Source of the DNA: Prevotellaceae bacterium | GTDB lineage: Bacteria; Bacteroidota; Bacteroidia; Bacteroidales; UBA932 | Length of the DNA stretch: 43,041 bases | Assembly (NCBI GenBank): GCA_031265155.1 | Contig: JAISDB010000033.1 | Span: 1 to 43,041 of the forward strand | Reading direction: 5' to 3' | In this document: piece after piece, positions 28,735 to 38,388 of the stretch | Layout of the letters: each line of letters starts with the position of its first letter | Numbering within the stretch: the first letter of the stretch is position 1 | Position numbers and translations under genes: made by a program | The notes under the pieces: model-generated | The model's database searches: none | Seen by the model: only the letters and a program-made list of their open reading frames with translations | What the model was told of the DNA's origin: nothing

Positions 28735-28870
28735 ACGTGGACTTCATTGTTACTATTGAGGCTCTGCAAAACCGGCACACTACAAGAAAAGCCCACGTAT
28801 TTCACGCGGGCGTTGAACTTTCCTGTTCTTGTGTGTCTTGAAAAGTTTGCAGATTTTCAATAGAAGAACA
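28735..28870. ncRNA. Long imperfect hairpin: candidate structured ncRNA or palindromic repeat
   Basis: Nested pairings CTATTGA(28753)/TCAATAG(28857), TGCAAA(28765)/TTTGCA(28846), CAAGAA(28783)/TTCTTG(28826), apical GCCCACG(28791)/CGCGGGC(28805); competing CGTGG(28736)/CCACG(28793). Confidence 0.5.
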
Positions 28871-29119
28871 AAAGCTAACGCCTTTTATCAGTATATGATT
28901 ATTTTATTTATGTTTTCTTCATTTTTATATTATTTATAGGATACAAATTTATATAAAAATTTTTAAGTGCATTAGATTTTATATGCAACAGTATTTTTAT
29001 AATGTAATTATCAGCAGGTTACATAGCAATATTCTTAAATATCACATTGATGTACATGGTTTTGGATTTTTGTTTTTATAAATTACAGACAATCATCCGC
29101 ATAAAATTTTATTGAATAT

Positions 29120-29330
29120 ATAATGTCTATTAGAGTTTATATTTAATAGAACATTATATGCGTCAACTACAATATATTATTCTCCCGTCATTGCTTCGTC
29201 GTTACACTCCTCGCAATCTATAAAAGAACATTGCAACCGGATTGCTTCACCGCAAGCGGTTCGCAATGACGATTCAATAAATAGCTGAATTTTAAGCATG
29301 TAAGAATCTGTTCTATATAATATTTTATAA
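29120..29330 (+). repeat. REP-like ~200-bp dispersed repeat, copy 1
   Basis: Contains ATTGCTTCGTCGTTACACTCCTCGCAAT and ATTGCTTCACCGCAAGCGGTTCGCAAT palindromic units; flanks match the reverse complement of ~42000-42175. Confidence 0.85.
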
Positions 29331-29371
29331 TCATAAATAAAACCATAATTCCGGCAAATATTATTTTTACT

Positions 29372-29379
29372 ATCTTTGT
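29372..29379 (+). promoter_or_regulatory. -7 promoter element TATCTTTG upstream of thiL
   Basis: Matches TAnnTTTG, ~13 bp upstream of ATG at 29392. Confidence 0.45.
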
Positions 29380-29391
29380 AAAAACATTTTT

Positions 29392-30426
29392 ATGAATACA
29401 GATATAAAGCGAACGCCGATATCCGATTTTGGCGAATTCGGATTGATAGAACATCTAACCAAATCAATAAAAACTGTGAACAAATCAACTAAAAAAGCAG
29501 TTGGCGATGATGCTGCCGTAATGAACTACGGAACAAAATGCGCTGTTGCATCAACCGATATATTGCTTGAAGGCATTCATTTCGACTTGACATATACGCC
29601 GCTAAAACATTTAGGCTATAAAGCCGCCACAGTTAATTTTTCGGATATTTATGCAATGAATGCGCATCCGACACAGTTACTTGTTGCTGTCGGTATTTCG
29701 TCACGCTTTTGCGTAGAAGACATCGAGCAGATATATGAAGGAATAAAACTTGCCTGCGAAAAATATAATGTTGATTTGGTCGGCGGCGATACATCCGCAT
29801 CGCTCACAGGATTAACGCTCAGCCTTACAGTACTTGGCGAAGCCGATAATGGAAAAATCTGTTACCGCAACGGAGCAAAGCCGAATGATTTGATTTGTTT
29901 GACAGGCAGCCTTGGAGCGGCTTACATGGGATTACAGCTGCTGGAACGCGAGAAAAAAGTTTTTGAAGGAAACTCAAACGTTCAGCCGCAATTTGATGGT
30001 TATGACTATGTACTGCAGCGGTTTCTGAAGCCCGAAGCGCGCAGGGATATTATTGACCTGATGGCGGATGCCGGCATTAATCCTTCATCAATGATAGATA
30101 TTTCGGACGGACTGTCGTCGGAAATAATGCATATATGCAGGCAGTCAAACTGCGGAGCGCGTATTTATCTCGAACGTATTCCTATAGCCTCGCAAACATT
30201 CAAAATAGCGGAAGAAATGGGAATTGACGCTGTTACCGCAGCATTAAACGGCGGCGAAGATTACGAATTGCTGTTTACTCTTCCGCTGACTCTGCGCGAT
30301 AAGATAAAAGATTTGGGCGGAATAGATGTTATTGGTCATATCACCGAAGCGCAGGCAGGCTCATATCTCATAACGCCCGATGGTTCCGAAATAGTATTGC
30401 AGGCGCAGGGCTGGCGGCATGTGTAA
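29392..30426 (+). CDS. thiL: Thiamine-monophosphate kinase
   Basis: FGEFGLIEHLTK, VGDDAAVM, STDILLEGIHFDLTYTP, DLVGGDTSAS, DISDGLSSEI, GGEDYELLFT. Confidence 0.95.
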   Translation: MNTDIKRTPISDFGEFGLIEHLTKSIKTVNKSTKKAVGDDAAVMNYGTKCAVASTDILLEGIHFDLTYTPLKHLGYKAATVNFSDIYAMNAHPTQLLVAVGISSRFCVEDIEQIYEGIKLACEKYNVDLVGGDTSASLTGLTLSLTVLGEADNGKICYRNGAKPNDLICLTGSLGAAYMGLQLLEREKKVFEGNSNVQPQFDGYDYVLQRFLKPEARRDIIDLMADAGINPSSMIDISDGLSSEIMHICRQSNCGARIYLERIPIASQTFKIAEEMGIDAVTAALNGGEDYELLFTLPLTLRDKIKDLGGIDVIGHITEAQAGSYLITPDGSEIVLQAQGWRHV

Positions 30427-30644
30427 ATACGGAAATACGCATTTTTCATTTTCATACTAAGTTTTGGAATACGTTATGATATCAAAAAAATTGTGGCTTT
30501 CCGGAACGATTTTTGTCGTTGAAAAATGGGATTTCATCGCACGGCACGACCTAACAGGTTTTTTTCAGGTTCTGAATATCGGTGAAATTGAACGCTTTTT
30601 TAAAAAACCCTACAAATGGGGTATTGGCTAAGCAAAAAAATCAA

Positions 30645-30652
30645 TATTTTTG
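30645..30652 (+). promoter_or_regulatory. -7 promoter element TATTTTTG upstream of TPR histidine kinase
   Basis: Matches TAnnTTTG, ~50 bp upstream of ATG at 30701. Confidence 0.45.
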
Positions 30653-30700
30653 TACAAAAAAACAGTAAGTAGTTTAGAATTTTTTAAAACATGTAAAACA

Positions 30701-32611
30701 ATGAAAAAGATAATCCTCGCTTGCCTGATGGCGCTGTTCGCCTGCAACCTGAAAGCGCAAACCAATGTCGATTCGCTTGTAAATGTGCTGAATACGCAGA
30801 AATTGACGGCAGAAGAGCAGTTGACTCTATACGACGAAATATGTAGAGAATATAGAGATAGAGAACTAGAAAAATTTATTTTATATTCCAATAAAGGATT
30901 GCAACTTGCCGAACAGGAAAAAAACACAAAATATGTTTTGTCTTTTAATCAATACATAGGAGAATCTTACTTTTTCAGAGGAATTTATGATACCGCGCTT
31001 GTGTATTATAAAAAAATTTTAGACCTGTCTGTTAAAACAAACGATGAAAAAATGGAGGCAATTACATATGCATCGATGGGTAATGTTTACTTAATACAAA
31101 AAAATGACAGTACGGCGTTGACTTATTATATGAAATCTTTACTTTTATTTGAAAAATTGGGGACGGAAAGAAATCAGATAGGAACTTTGATTAATATATC
31201 AAGTATTTGTCTTGATATGCAAAGTTATGACCGTGCAGTTTATTATATTGAAAAAGCTAAAGCGATAAACGGGGATTTTAATGACCCCTATGCAAATATG
31301 CAGATTTATGACCGACTTGGACGTATTTACTATCAGAAACGAGTATTTGATTTGGCTTTGGAGTATTATTCAAAAGCACTTGAAATAAGTCGTTCTATTG
31401 GACACATACAAGCTGAAATCTTGATGTTGCAGCAAATAGCAAGTATTTATTGTGAAGAAAGTCACAAGGATTTTGACAAAGCAGAAAAATATGCTTTAGA
31501 ATCTTTGCACATTGCAGAAGCGATTAATAATTCTCAATTAATATGTGCGGCCTGGGCTGCACTGTCGTACATTTACCTTTATCAAGAGCGATATAATGAA
31601 AGTGACTCCCTTGCAACCAAAGCAATGGAAACGGATACTACAGATTTGGGTAGAAACTTCACATTATGTTCCAATATAATTGTTTCTAATATTTATTTGG
31701 GCAATAAAGAAAAAGCGCTGTATTTTTTTAATAAAATAGATGGAATGTATGCTTTATATTCAGGAAAAAATCATACGGAAACTCTTGCCGAAAAGGAAGT
31801 CAAATACGAAACCGAAAAGAAAGAAATGCGTATCGCCGCCCTCGAAAAGGAAAAAACGCTTTATACGTGGATTATAATCATAAGCGCAGTTGCGACATTG
31901 CTTGCTTTCGGGATTCTGTTTTTCCGCCACAAACTCAACATACAAAAACGCAGACAGGCTGAACAGCAAATCAAACAGCTCGAACAGGAAAAACAGCTTG
32001 TTGCCACACAGGCTATTATCGATGGTGAAGCCGCCGAACGCTCGCGCCTTGCCCGCGACCTGCACGATGGACTGGGCGGCATGCTGTCGGCTGTAAAATT
32101 AAATCTTAAAGACATGAAAGGATATTCAGTATTGGACAATTTTGATATTGACCACTTCAACAAGGCAATATACATGCTCGATCAGTCGATAGACGAGCTG
32201 CGGCGCGTTGCTCACCACATAATGCCCGAATCGCTGATGCGCTACGGATTGAAAACTTCGCTCGACGATTTTTGTCGTGCCATATCTGTTGCTCATTTTC
32301 GCTTCTTCGGCGATGATTCCGGTTTGGACAATCGCCTTAAAATACTTGTGTATCGCTGTGCCTACGAGTTGATAAATAATGCCGTAAAGCACGCTAACGC
32401 AACCAGCATCAACGTTCAGCTAATGATAGACAACGGACTGGTTTCGCTGTCGGTACACGATGACGGAACAGGCTTCGACCCCGAAAAGGTCACAAAAGGC
32501 TCGGGACTCGAAAACGTGCGAATCCGCGTTGCAACATACAACGGAAAAATGAACATTTATTCCTCGCCCGGCAAGGGTACGGAAATAAACATCGAAATAG
32601 AACCATCATGA
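30701..32611 (+). CDS. TPR-containing sensor histidine kinase (HisKA_3/NarX type)
   Basis: Signal peptide, TPR repeats, one TM (LYTWIIIISAVATLLAFGILFF), RSRLARDLHDGLGGMLSAVKLNL, C-terminal HATPase with GSGLENVRIRV. Start trimmed to ATG 30701. Confidence 0.92.
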   Translation: MKKIILACLMALFACNLKAQTNVDSLVNVLNTQKLTAEEQLTLYDEICREYRDRELEKFILYSNKGLQLAEQEKNTKYVLSFNQYIGESYFFRGIYDTALVYYKKILDLSVKTNDEKMEAITYASMGNVYLIQKNDSTALTYYMKSLLLFEKLGTERNQIGTLINISSICLDMQSYDRAVYYIEKAKAINGDFNDPYANMQIYDRLGRIYYQKRVFDLALEYYSKALEISRSIGHIQAEILMLQQIASIYCEESHKDFDKAEKYALESLHIAEAINNSQLICAAWAALSYIYLYQERYNESDSLATKAMETDTTDLGRNFTLCSNIIVSNIYLGNKEKALYFFNKIDGMYALYSGKNHTETLAEKEVKYETEKKEMRIAALEKEKTLYTWIIIISAVATLLAFGILFFRHKLNIQKRRQAEQQIKQLEQEKQLVATQAIIDGEAAERSRLARDLHDGLGGMLSAVKLNLKDMKGYSVLDNFDIDHFNKAIYMLDQSIDELRRVAHHIMPESLMRYGLKTSLDDFCRAISVAHFRFFGDDSGLDNRLKILVYRCAYELINNAVKHANATSINVQLMIDNGLVSLSVHDDGTGFDPEKVTKGSGLENVRIRVATYNGKMNIYSSPGKGTEINIEIEPS

Positions 32612-33219
32612 TAACAGTACACATAGCAGACGATCACCGAATGCTGGTCGAAGGATTAACATTATCGGTCAACGAATCGAACATTGCAAAAGTCATCGGT
32701 ACATCTTCGTCACTGTCGGAATGCAGAAAGGCGCTTGATTTGCAGACGCCGGATGTGCTTTTGCTTGATATTAATTTCCCCGATGGCAGCGGAGTGGATT
32801 TTTGCACGGAAATAAAACAAAAGTTCCCCGGCATAAAAGTATTGATACTTACTACTCACAACGAATATTCGATAGCCAGGCGCGTGATGGATAACGGAGC
32901 ATCGGGCTACATTCTCAAGAATGCCTTGTCGGAAGAAGTGATTGCAGGTATAGAAACCGTGATGGAAGACAAAATATTTATGTGCGATGAAATAGACATT
33001 TTAATGAAAAAACGCAGCGAAAATCAAATATGGCTCACTGTTCGCGAGCAGGAACTTTTACGGTTGATTATAGATGGCTATACAAATCAGGAAATAGCCG
33101 ACAAGGTATATCTCAGCGTGGAAACAATAAAAACGTATCGCAAAAATTTAATTTTGAAACTCGGCGCAAAAAACTCAATGGCGCTTGTAAGAATGGCTAT
33201 CGAACAAAAACTGGTTTGA
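32608..33219 (+). CDS. NarL/LuxR-family response regulator
   Basis: REC domain (DVLLLDINFPDGSGVDF) plus LuxR HTH (LTVREQELLRLIIDGYTNQEIADKVYLSVETIKTYRKNLILKLGAKN); ATGA overlap with the kinase. Confidence 0.95.
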   Translation: MITVHIADDHRMLVEGLTLSVNESNIAKVIGTSSSLSECRKALDLQTPDVLLLDINFPDGSGVDFCTEIKQKFPGIKVLILTTHNEYSIARRVMDNGASGYILKNALSEEVIAGIETVMEDKIFMCDEIDILMKKRSENQIWLTVREQELLRLIIDGYTNQEIADKVYLSVETIKTYRKNLILKLGAKNSMALVRMAIEQKLV

Positions 33220-33546
33220 TATTCGTTACATTTTGAATGCGCTTTGCAGTAAATGAAATTTCTGCCGGTATATTTTGTGCTTCTTACAGTAAATTCCTGC
33301 CGATTTTAGGTTATTGCCTGCAAATCCATAACCATTAAAATTGCAATATGCAATAAATTTGTGTATTTATCTTTAAAACAGTTGCTAAAAATTACAAAAT
33401 AACACTATTCATTACGAAATCAGCCATGTTTTATTGATAAAATTTATTGTTAATGTCCAAATTTTTACTTAAAATTAACAATATTTAGTTATATCCATAT
33501 AGAAAAATCATAATAAATAGGGATTGCGGCACAGGAATATTGCCTG

Positions 33547-33554
33547 TAATTTTG
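33547..33554 (+). promoter_or_regulatory. -7 promoter element TAATTTTG upstream of flavodoxin
   Basis: Matches TAnnTTTG, ~17 bp upstream of ATG at 33571. Confidence 0.4.
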
Positions 33555-33570
33555 CGCTAAAAACAGATAT

Positions 33571-34071
33571 ATGAGTAAAATTGGAATTTTTTACGGTTCG
33601 TCAACCGGAAACACAAAGGACGCGGCAGTGAAAATTGCTGAAAAACTGGGTGTTGCATCATCCGATGTACATGATGTTGCATCTGGAGTTACTGATTTTG
33701 AAAATTATGATGTTTTGCTTTTCGGAGCATCTACATGGGGTTTTGGAGATTTGCAGGACGACTGGGAAGACTATCAAAAGAAATTGACATCTGCAAACCT
33801 GTCGGGGAAAAAAGCGGCGATATTCGGCTGCGGCGATTCTGCGGCATATTCCGATTCGTTCTGCGATGCTTTGGGAAAAATTTACAGTATTATAAAGGAA
33901 AAAGGCTGTACGATAATCGGAATGGTTGACGCCGAAGGGTATTCATTTGATGCATCCGAATCGGTAATTGACAATAAGTTTGTTGGCTTGCCGCTTGATG
34001 TAAACAACGAAGACAATCTTACCGAAAGCCGTATAAACGCCTGGCTTGACCAGCTGAAAAAAGAAATATAA
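33571..34071 (+). CDS. fldA: Flavodoxin
   Basis: 166 aa; IGIFYGSSTGNTKDAA FMN-binding motif, STWGFGDLQDDW, FGCGDSAAYSDSFCDALG. Confidence 0.95.
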   Translation: MSKIGIFYGSSTGNTKDAAVKIAEKLGVASSDVHDVASGVTDFENYDVLLFGASTWGFGDLQDDWEDYQKKLTSANLSGKKAAIFGCGDSAAYSDSFCDALGKIYSIIKEKGCTIIGMVDAEGYSFDASESVIDNKFVGLPLDVNNEDNLTESRINAWLDQLKKEI

Positions 34072-34118
34072 AGGCATAAATTTCGAAGCCACTCGGAAAT
34101 TATTAATTAAACACAGGA

Positions 34119-34158
34119 AAAATCAGACAGTCTTGAATATAAACTGCCTGATTTTTTA
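34119..34158 (+). terminator. Terminator after flavodoxin gene
   Basis: AAAATCAGaCAG ... CTGcCTGATTTTTT stem with T-run. Confidence 0.7.
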
Positions 34159-34284
34159 TTTCATTATTTTTGTCAAAGAAATAACTTGACCAAAGAAAAT
34201 AAGCAGTTTTTATTATTAAATGCCTTATCAGTTCGAGAAATTTATGTAAATTTGTAGAAACATATTTTATATTAGCAGTGATTT

Positions 34285-35955
34285 ATGAATGAAATAGACG
34301 TTTTTTGCAAAAATAATCAGCAGCGAAAATCATATTTACCCGGAACAGCTCTTCTCGATGTTGCATGCGACCTGCAGGTGAAACTCGGCTCGCAAACGCT
34401 TGGCGCTTATGTGAACAACGAGCTGAAAGAACTCTCGTACCGGATTTATACGCCGGTTACAGTGGAGTTTATTGATATTTCCAATCCCGACGGAATGCGT
34501 GTATATCAGCGTACGCTTACGTTTCTGCTGCAAAAAGCGCTTAAAGACATTTTTCCGAAGCATACTCTCATCGTACAGCATTCGGTTTCAAAAGGCTTAT
34601 ACTGTGAAGTCAGCAACGACGGCGAAGAGCTTACCATTACGCAAATCAACAGGCTCGAACAGTATATGCGCAAGCTTGTTGCCGAAAATATTCCTTTCAT
34701 AAAGAAAAAAATACCGGCTGAAGATGCAATAAAACTGTTTGAGGCAAACGGTTTTCACGAAAAAGTATTACTGCTCAAAACACGTCCGCGCTTTTACACA
34801 TCGGTGTATTTTCTGGATAATTATGCCGACCATTATTACGGTCCTTTGCTGCCATCAACAGGATTTTTAAAAACTTTCGGATTGGTGAGTTATTACAAAG
34901 GATTGCTGCTGATGTTTCCGCGAACCGATGAACCCGATAAACTCGAAAATATCGTTATACAAAACAAAATGTTCGAAATATTTCAGGAAAATCGGGAATG
35001 GAACAGGATTTTGGGTGCACACAGCGTAGGGCGCATCAACGATGCAATAGAACAAAACAGGTTTGGCGAGCTTGTAAAAGTTAACGAGGCTCTGCACGAA
35101 AAAAAATATGCATCTGTCGCCGACATGATTTCACAGCGTAAAGATGTGAAAATTATATTGATAGCAGGACCTTCGTCGAGCGGAAAAACTACTACCGCAA
35201 AACGTATAGCAATTCAGTTAAAAGTGGCGGGACTGAATCCTGTGATTCTTTCGCTCGACAATTATTTCGTTGACAGAGAATTTACGCCAAAAGATGAAAA
35301 AGGCGATTATGATTTTGAATCAATTCATGCGCTCGACCTGAATCTGCTTAACGAACAGTTAAGCACTCTGTTAGAAGGAAAAACCGTTTTGATTCCCAAG
35401 TTCTCATTTCATACGGGCAAGCGTTATTATGATAACGACAAACTTACAGTCGGCGAAAAGGATATTTTGATAATAGAAGGTATTCACGCATTAAATCCCG
35501 AACTTACCGAACATATTGACAATAAACGAAAATTCAGAATTTACGCATCGGCTTTGACATCAATAGCTCTGGACAGCAACAATCGCATTCCGACAACCGA
35601 TAATCGCCTGATAAGACGCATAGTAAGGGATTCGCAATCGCGCTCATATTCTGCTCTCGACACAATACGCCGCTGGCAAAGCGTCAGAAACGGCGAAAAC
35701 AGAAATATTTTTCCATATCAGGAAAATGCAGATGTAATGTTCAATTCATCACTGGTTTACGAACTTTCGGTTTTGCGAATTCTTGTAGAGCCTTTGCTGC
35801 TTAAAATTCCTCCTACCGAAATCGAATATGCCGAAGCCATTCGGCTGCTCAAATTCATAAGTTACTTTAGCCAGGCTGATATAAAAGACATAAAACAAAT
35901 TCCGCCTACATCGGTACTGCGCGAATTTATAGGTTTCAGCAGTTTCTCGTACTGA
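34285..35955 (+). CDS. Nucleoside (uridine) kinase with N-terminal TGS/ThrRS-like region
   Basis: 556 aa; IAGPSSSGKTTTAKRIAIQL Walker A, SLDNYFVDREFTP, IIEGIHALNPEL typical of phosphoribulokinase/uridine kinase. Confidence 0.88.
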   Translation: MNEIDVFCKNNQQRKSYLPGTALLDVACDLQVKLGSQTLGAYVNNELKELSYRIYTPVTVEFIDISNPDGMRVYQRTLTFLLQKALKDIFPKHTLIVQHSVSKGLYCEVSNDGEELTITQINRLEQYMRKLVAENIPFIKKKIPAEDAIKLFEANGFHEKVLLLKTRPRFYTSVYFLDNYADHYYGPLLPSTGFLKTFGLVSYYKGLLLMFPRTDEPDKLENIVIQNKMFEIFQENREWNRILGAHSVGRINDAIEQNRFGELVKVNEALHEKKYASVADMISQRKDVKIILIAGPSSSGKTTTAKRIAIQLKVAGLNPVILSLDNYFVDREFTPKDEKGDYDFESIHALDLNLLNEQLSTLLEGKTVLIPKFSFHTGKRYYDNDKLTVGEKDILIIEGIHALNPELTEHIDNKRKFRIYASALTSIALDSNNRIPTTDNRLIRRIVRDSQSRSYSALDTIRRWQSVRNGENRNIFPYQENADVMFNSSLVYELSVLRILVEPLLLKIPPTEIEYAEAIRLLKFISYFSQADIKDIKQIPPTSVLREFIGFSSFSY

Positions 35956-36164
35956 AAAACTTTTATGACAGATAAAAACCGCTTATACAAATTTTATTTG
36001 TATTTTTGGTATCAGGAAGATATAAATTTATATGGATAAATGGACGAAATTAAGTATAGGATATGAAAGTTAATATATAGAAATAACATACAATAACGCA
36101 GAAAATCAAAATATTATAAAGTTTTGGTTTTAAGGAATTATTTGTATCAAATTAAAAAAGGGAA

Positions 36165-37370
36165 ATGATAGATAATTATATTGTAAGCGAACCAATTGCA
36201 ACATATGCTCTTTCTGATTTTGGTTTTGGAAATTATTCTGAAGCAAAAAAACTTTATCCTATTCTCAAATGGGCAGGAGGGAAAGAACAAGAATTGAAAT
36301 ATATTGTTCCGAATTTACCTGATAAATTTGAGAATTACTACGAGCCATTTGTTGGTGGTGGCGCAGTATATACTGCCTTGCAAGCGCAGCAATATTTTAT
36401 CAATGATAAATCAAATGAACTAATAAATTTATACCAAAGTATTACAAATGGTAATAGAGAAACATTTTTTAAAGCAAATGACGAAATTATTCATAATTGG
36501 GATTTACTCACTAATGTAGTGCTAAAAAATAAAGATTTTTTTATTGAAATTTATAAAAAATATTCACAGAATTCAATTGATGAAAACAAACTTAAAAATA
36601 TTCTTTTTGAATTTATTCTGTCTCATGCAGAACAATTTAACGGAATGTTTTCAGTGATTTTCAACTTCAATATTGAGAATTTTATAAAGGAAATAAAAAT
36701 AAATCTCATTCGTAAGATAAAACGAATGAAAGAACTTGAAACACAAAAGGGGAAATTGCCTGATAATGACATTTTAGATAACATTGAAACCGCATTGAAA
36801 AGTGCATTTTATATGCATTTTCGGCATATTTATAATAATACGGAAAAATACAAAATAAATTCGGCATTCAAAGCATCTATTTTCTTATTTATTAGAAATT
36901 TTGCATATAGTGGAATGTTCCGTTACAATGCAAATGGCGATTTTAATGTACCCTACGGCGGCATTGCTTATAATAGAAAAAACTTTTTGAAAAAAGTAGA
37001 TTATTTACGCACAAAAGAACTGAAATCATTACTTGATAAAACAATTATAGAGAATAAAGATTTTGAAGATTTTTTTTCTGATTACGACCCGACAAAAAAT
37101 GATTTTGTTTTTCTTGATCCACCATACGATAGCGAATTTAGCGCTTATGCCAAAAACGAATTTACAAAGAAAGACCAAATCCGATTAGCAAATTATTTGA
37201 CAGAGAAATGTCAGGCTAAGTGGTTAATGATAATAAAAAACACGGAATTTATCTTTAGCTTGTATGATAAAAAAGGGCTAAATATAAGTTCGTTTGATAA
37301 AACTTATTTAGTTAGTTTTATGAATCGTAATGATAAAAATGTGGAACATTTACTTATAAAAAATTATTGA
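36165..37370 (+). CDS. D12-class DNA adenine methyltransferase (Dam-like), R-M modification subunit
   Basis: 401 aa; PILKWAGGKEQ, YYEPFVGGGAVY, FVFLDPPYDSEFSAY motifs. Confidence 0.92.
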   Translation: MIDNYIVSEPIATYALSDFGFGNYSEAKKLYPILKWAGGKEQELKYIVPNLPDKFENYYEPFVGGGAVYTALQAQQYFINDKSNELINLYQSITNGNRETFFKANDEIIHNWDLLTNVVLKNKDFFIEIYKKYSQNSIDENKLKNILFEFILSHAEQFNGMFSVIFNFNIENFIKEIKINLIRKIKRMKELETQKGKLPDNDILDNIETALKSAFYMHFRHIYNNTEKYKINSAFKASIFLFIRNFAYSGMFRYNANGDFNVPYGGIAYNRKNFLKKVDYLRTKELKSLLDKTIIENKDFEDFFSDYDPTKNDFVFLDPPYDSEFSAYAKNEFTKKDQIRLANYLTEKCQAKWLMIIKNTEFIFSLYDKKGLNISSFDKTYLVSFMNRNDKNVEHLLIKNY

Positions 37371-37371
37371 T

Positions 37372-38142
37372 ATGGCACAGAGAATAACTGAAACGGAACT
37401 TATTTTGCCATCTTTGTATTTAATGAGTTTAAACAACGGCGTTATTACAACTCCCGAACTGATACAAAAACTTCGTGATATAATGAAACCGACAGGCGAA
37501 GATTTGAAAATTTTAGCAAAGCGTAACGACGATAAATTTTCTCAAAAAGTCAGAAATCTGATTGCCCATAGAACGTTTGAGCGATTTGGCTATGCTGAAT
37601 ATAATACAGGACAAATTGGTATTACGAATGATGGAAAATTGCATTTACAGAATAATCAAGACATCTTGGAATATTTGCTAATCAATGATTTTACATACGC
37701 CGATTTAACGGAAAATTTAAGAAAAGTGGAGAAAAACCAAAACAAAAAGAAAATAGAAACCTTTGATGAAAATATTATTATTCAAGAAGGTACTAAAAAA
37801 CTTACGCAAGTTGCGATTTATAATCGTTCAACTATTTTGAGAAACTATGCCATTCAATATTTTGAACACGACAATAGAATTAATTGTCGTTGCTGTAATT
37901 TTAATTTTCAAGATTTTTATGGTGTGCCAATAGGTGGAGGCTTTATAGAAATTCACCATACTAAACCAATATTCAAATATGAGGACGAAGATTTAGCACA
38001 TACACTTGAGCTGGCAGTTCAAAATTTAATTCCTGTATGTTCAAACTGCCACAAGATGATACATAGAAATTGGAGTAAGCCGCTTGAAATACAATCTTTA
38101 ATTGAAAATATAGATGCTAATGGAATATTTGTAAGAAAATAA
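37372..38142 (+). CDS. HNH endonuclease, probable cognate restriction enzyme
   Basis: 256 aa; CRCC ... GGGFIEIHHTKPIF ... NLIPVCSNCHKMIHR HNH motif; starts 1 nt after the methyltransferase stop. Confidence 0.88.
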   Translation: MAQRITETELILPSLYLMSLNNGVITTPELIQKLRDIMKPTGEDLKILAKRNDDKFSQKVRNLIAHRTFERFGYAEYNTGQIGITNDGKLHLQNNQDILEYLLINDFTYADLTENLRKVEKNQNKKKIETFDENIIIQEGTKKLTQVAIYNRSTILRNYAIQYFEHDNRINCRCCNFNFQDFYGVPIGGGFIEIHHTKPIFKYEDEDLAHTLELAVQNLIPVCSNCHKMIHRNWSKPLEIQSLIENIDANGIFVRK

Positions 38143-38144
38143 TT

Positions 38145-38301
38145 ATGCAAAACAACCTCCTCATACAATCCGACAACGTTTAATAGAATGGTCTTTCATT
38201 GCCGTTGGATTGGCGTTGATAAGTCGGAATTGGCAATACAAGCTGCCAAACAAAAACAGATGATATTCAAGGCGATTTATTTGTGCAAAAATTCATCCTG
38301 A
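38145..38301 (+). pseudogene. Possible degraded remnant of a site-specific DNA methyltransferase
   Basis: MQNNLLIQSDNV* (38145-38183), then in another frame MVFHCRWIGVDKSELAIQAAKQKQ (38188-38301); these resemble the start and the C-terminal SAM-binding part of N4/N6 methyltransferases. Confidence 0.35.
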
Positions 38302-38388
38302 TAAAATCAGTAAGCTTGCCGATACGGAGAAAACGCAAAACGGCAATCCAACAAATTTGTGTATCTTTGTATAGTTATTTTTAATTGC

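Noticed and set aside
28598-28780. Minus-strand 60-aa ORF overlapping the HTH gene start and the palindromic element
   Set aside because: Out-of-frame overlap with a convincing HTH protein; not protein-like.
30476-30631. 51-aa ORF MISKKLWLSGTIFVVEKWDFIARHDLTGFFQVLNIGEIERFFKKPYKWGIG between thiL and the histidine kinase
   Set aside because: Plausible codons but no domain, no clear promoter, and it overlaps the dispersed CCTAACAGGTTT sequence; insufficient support.
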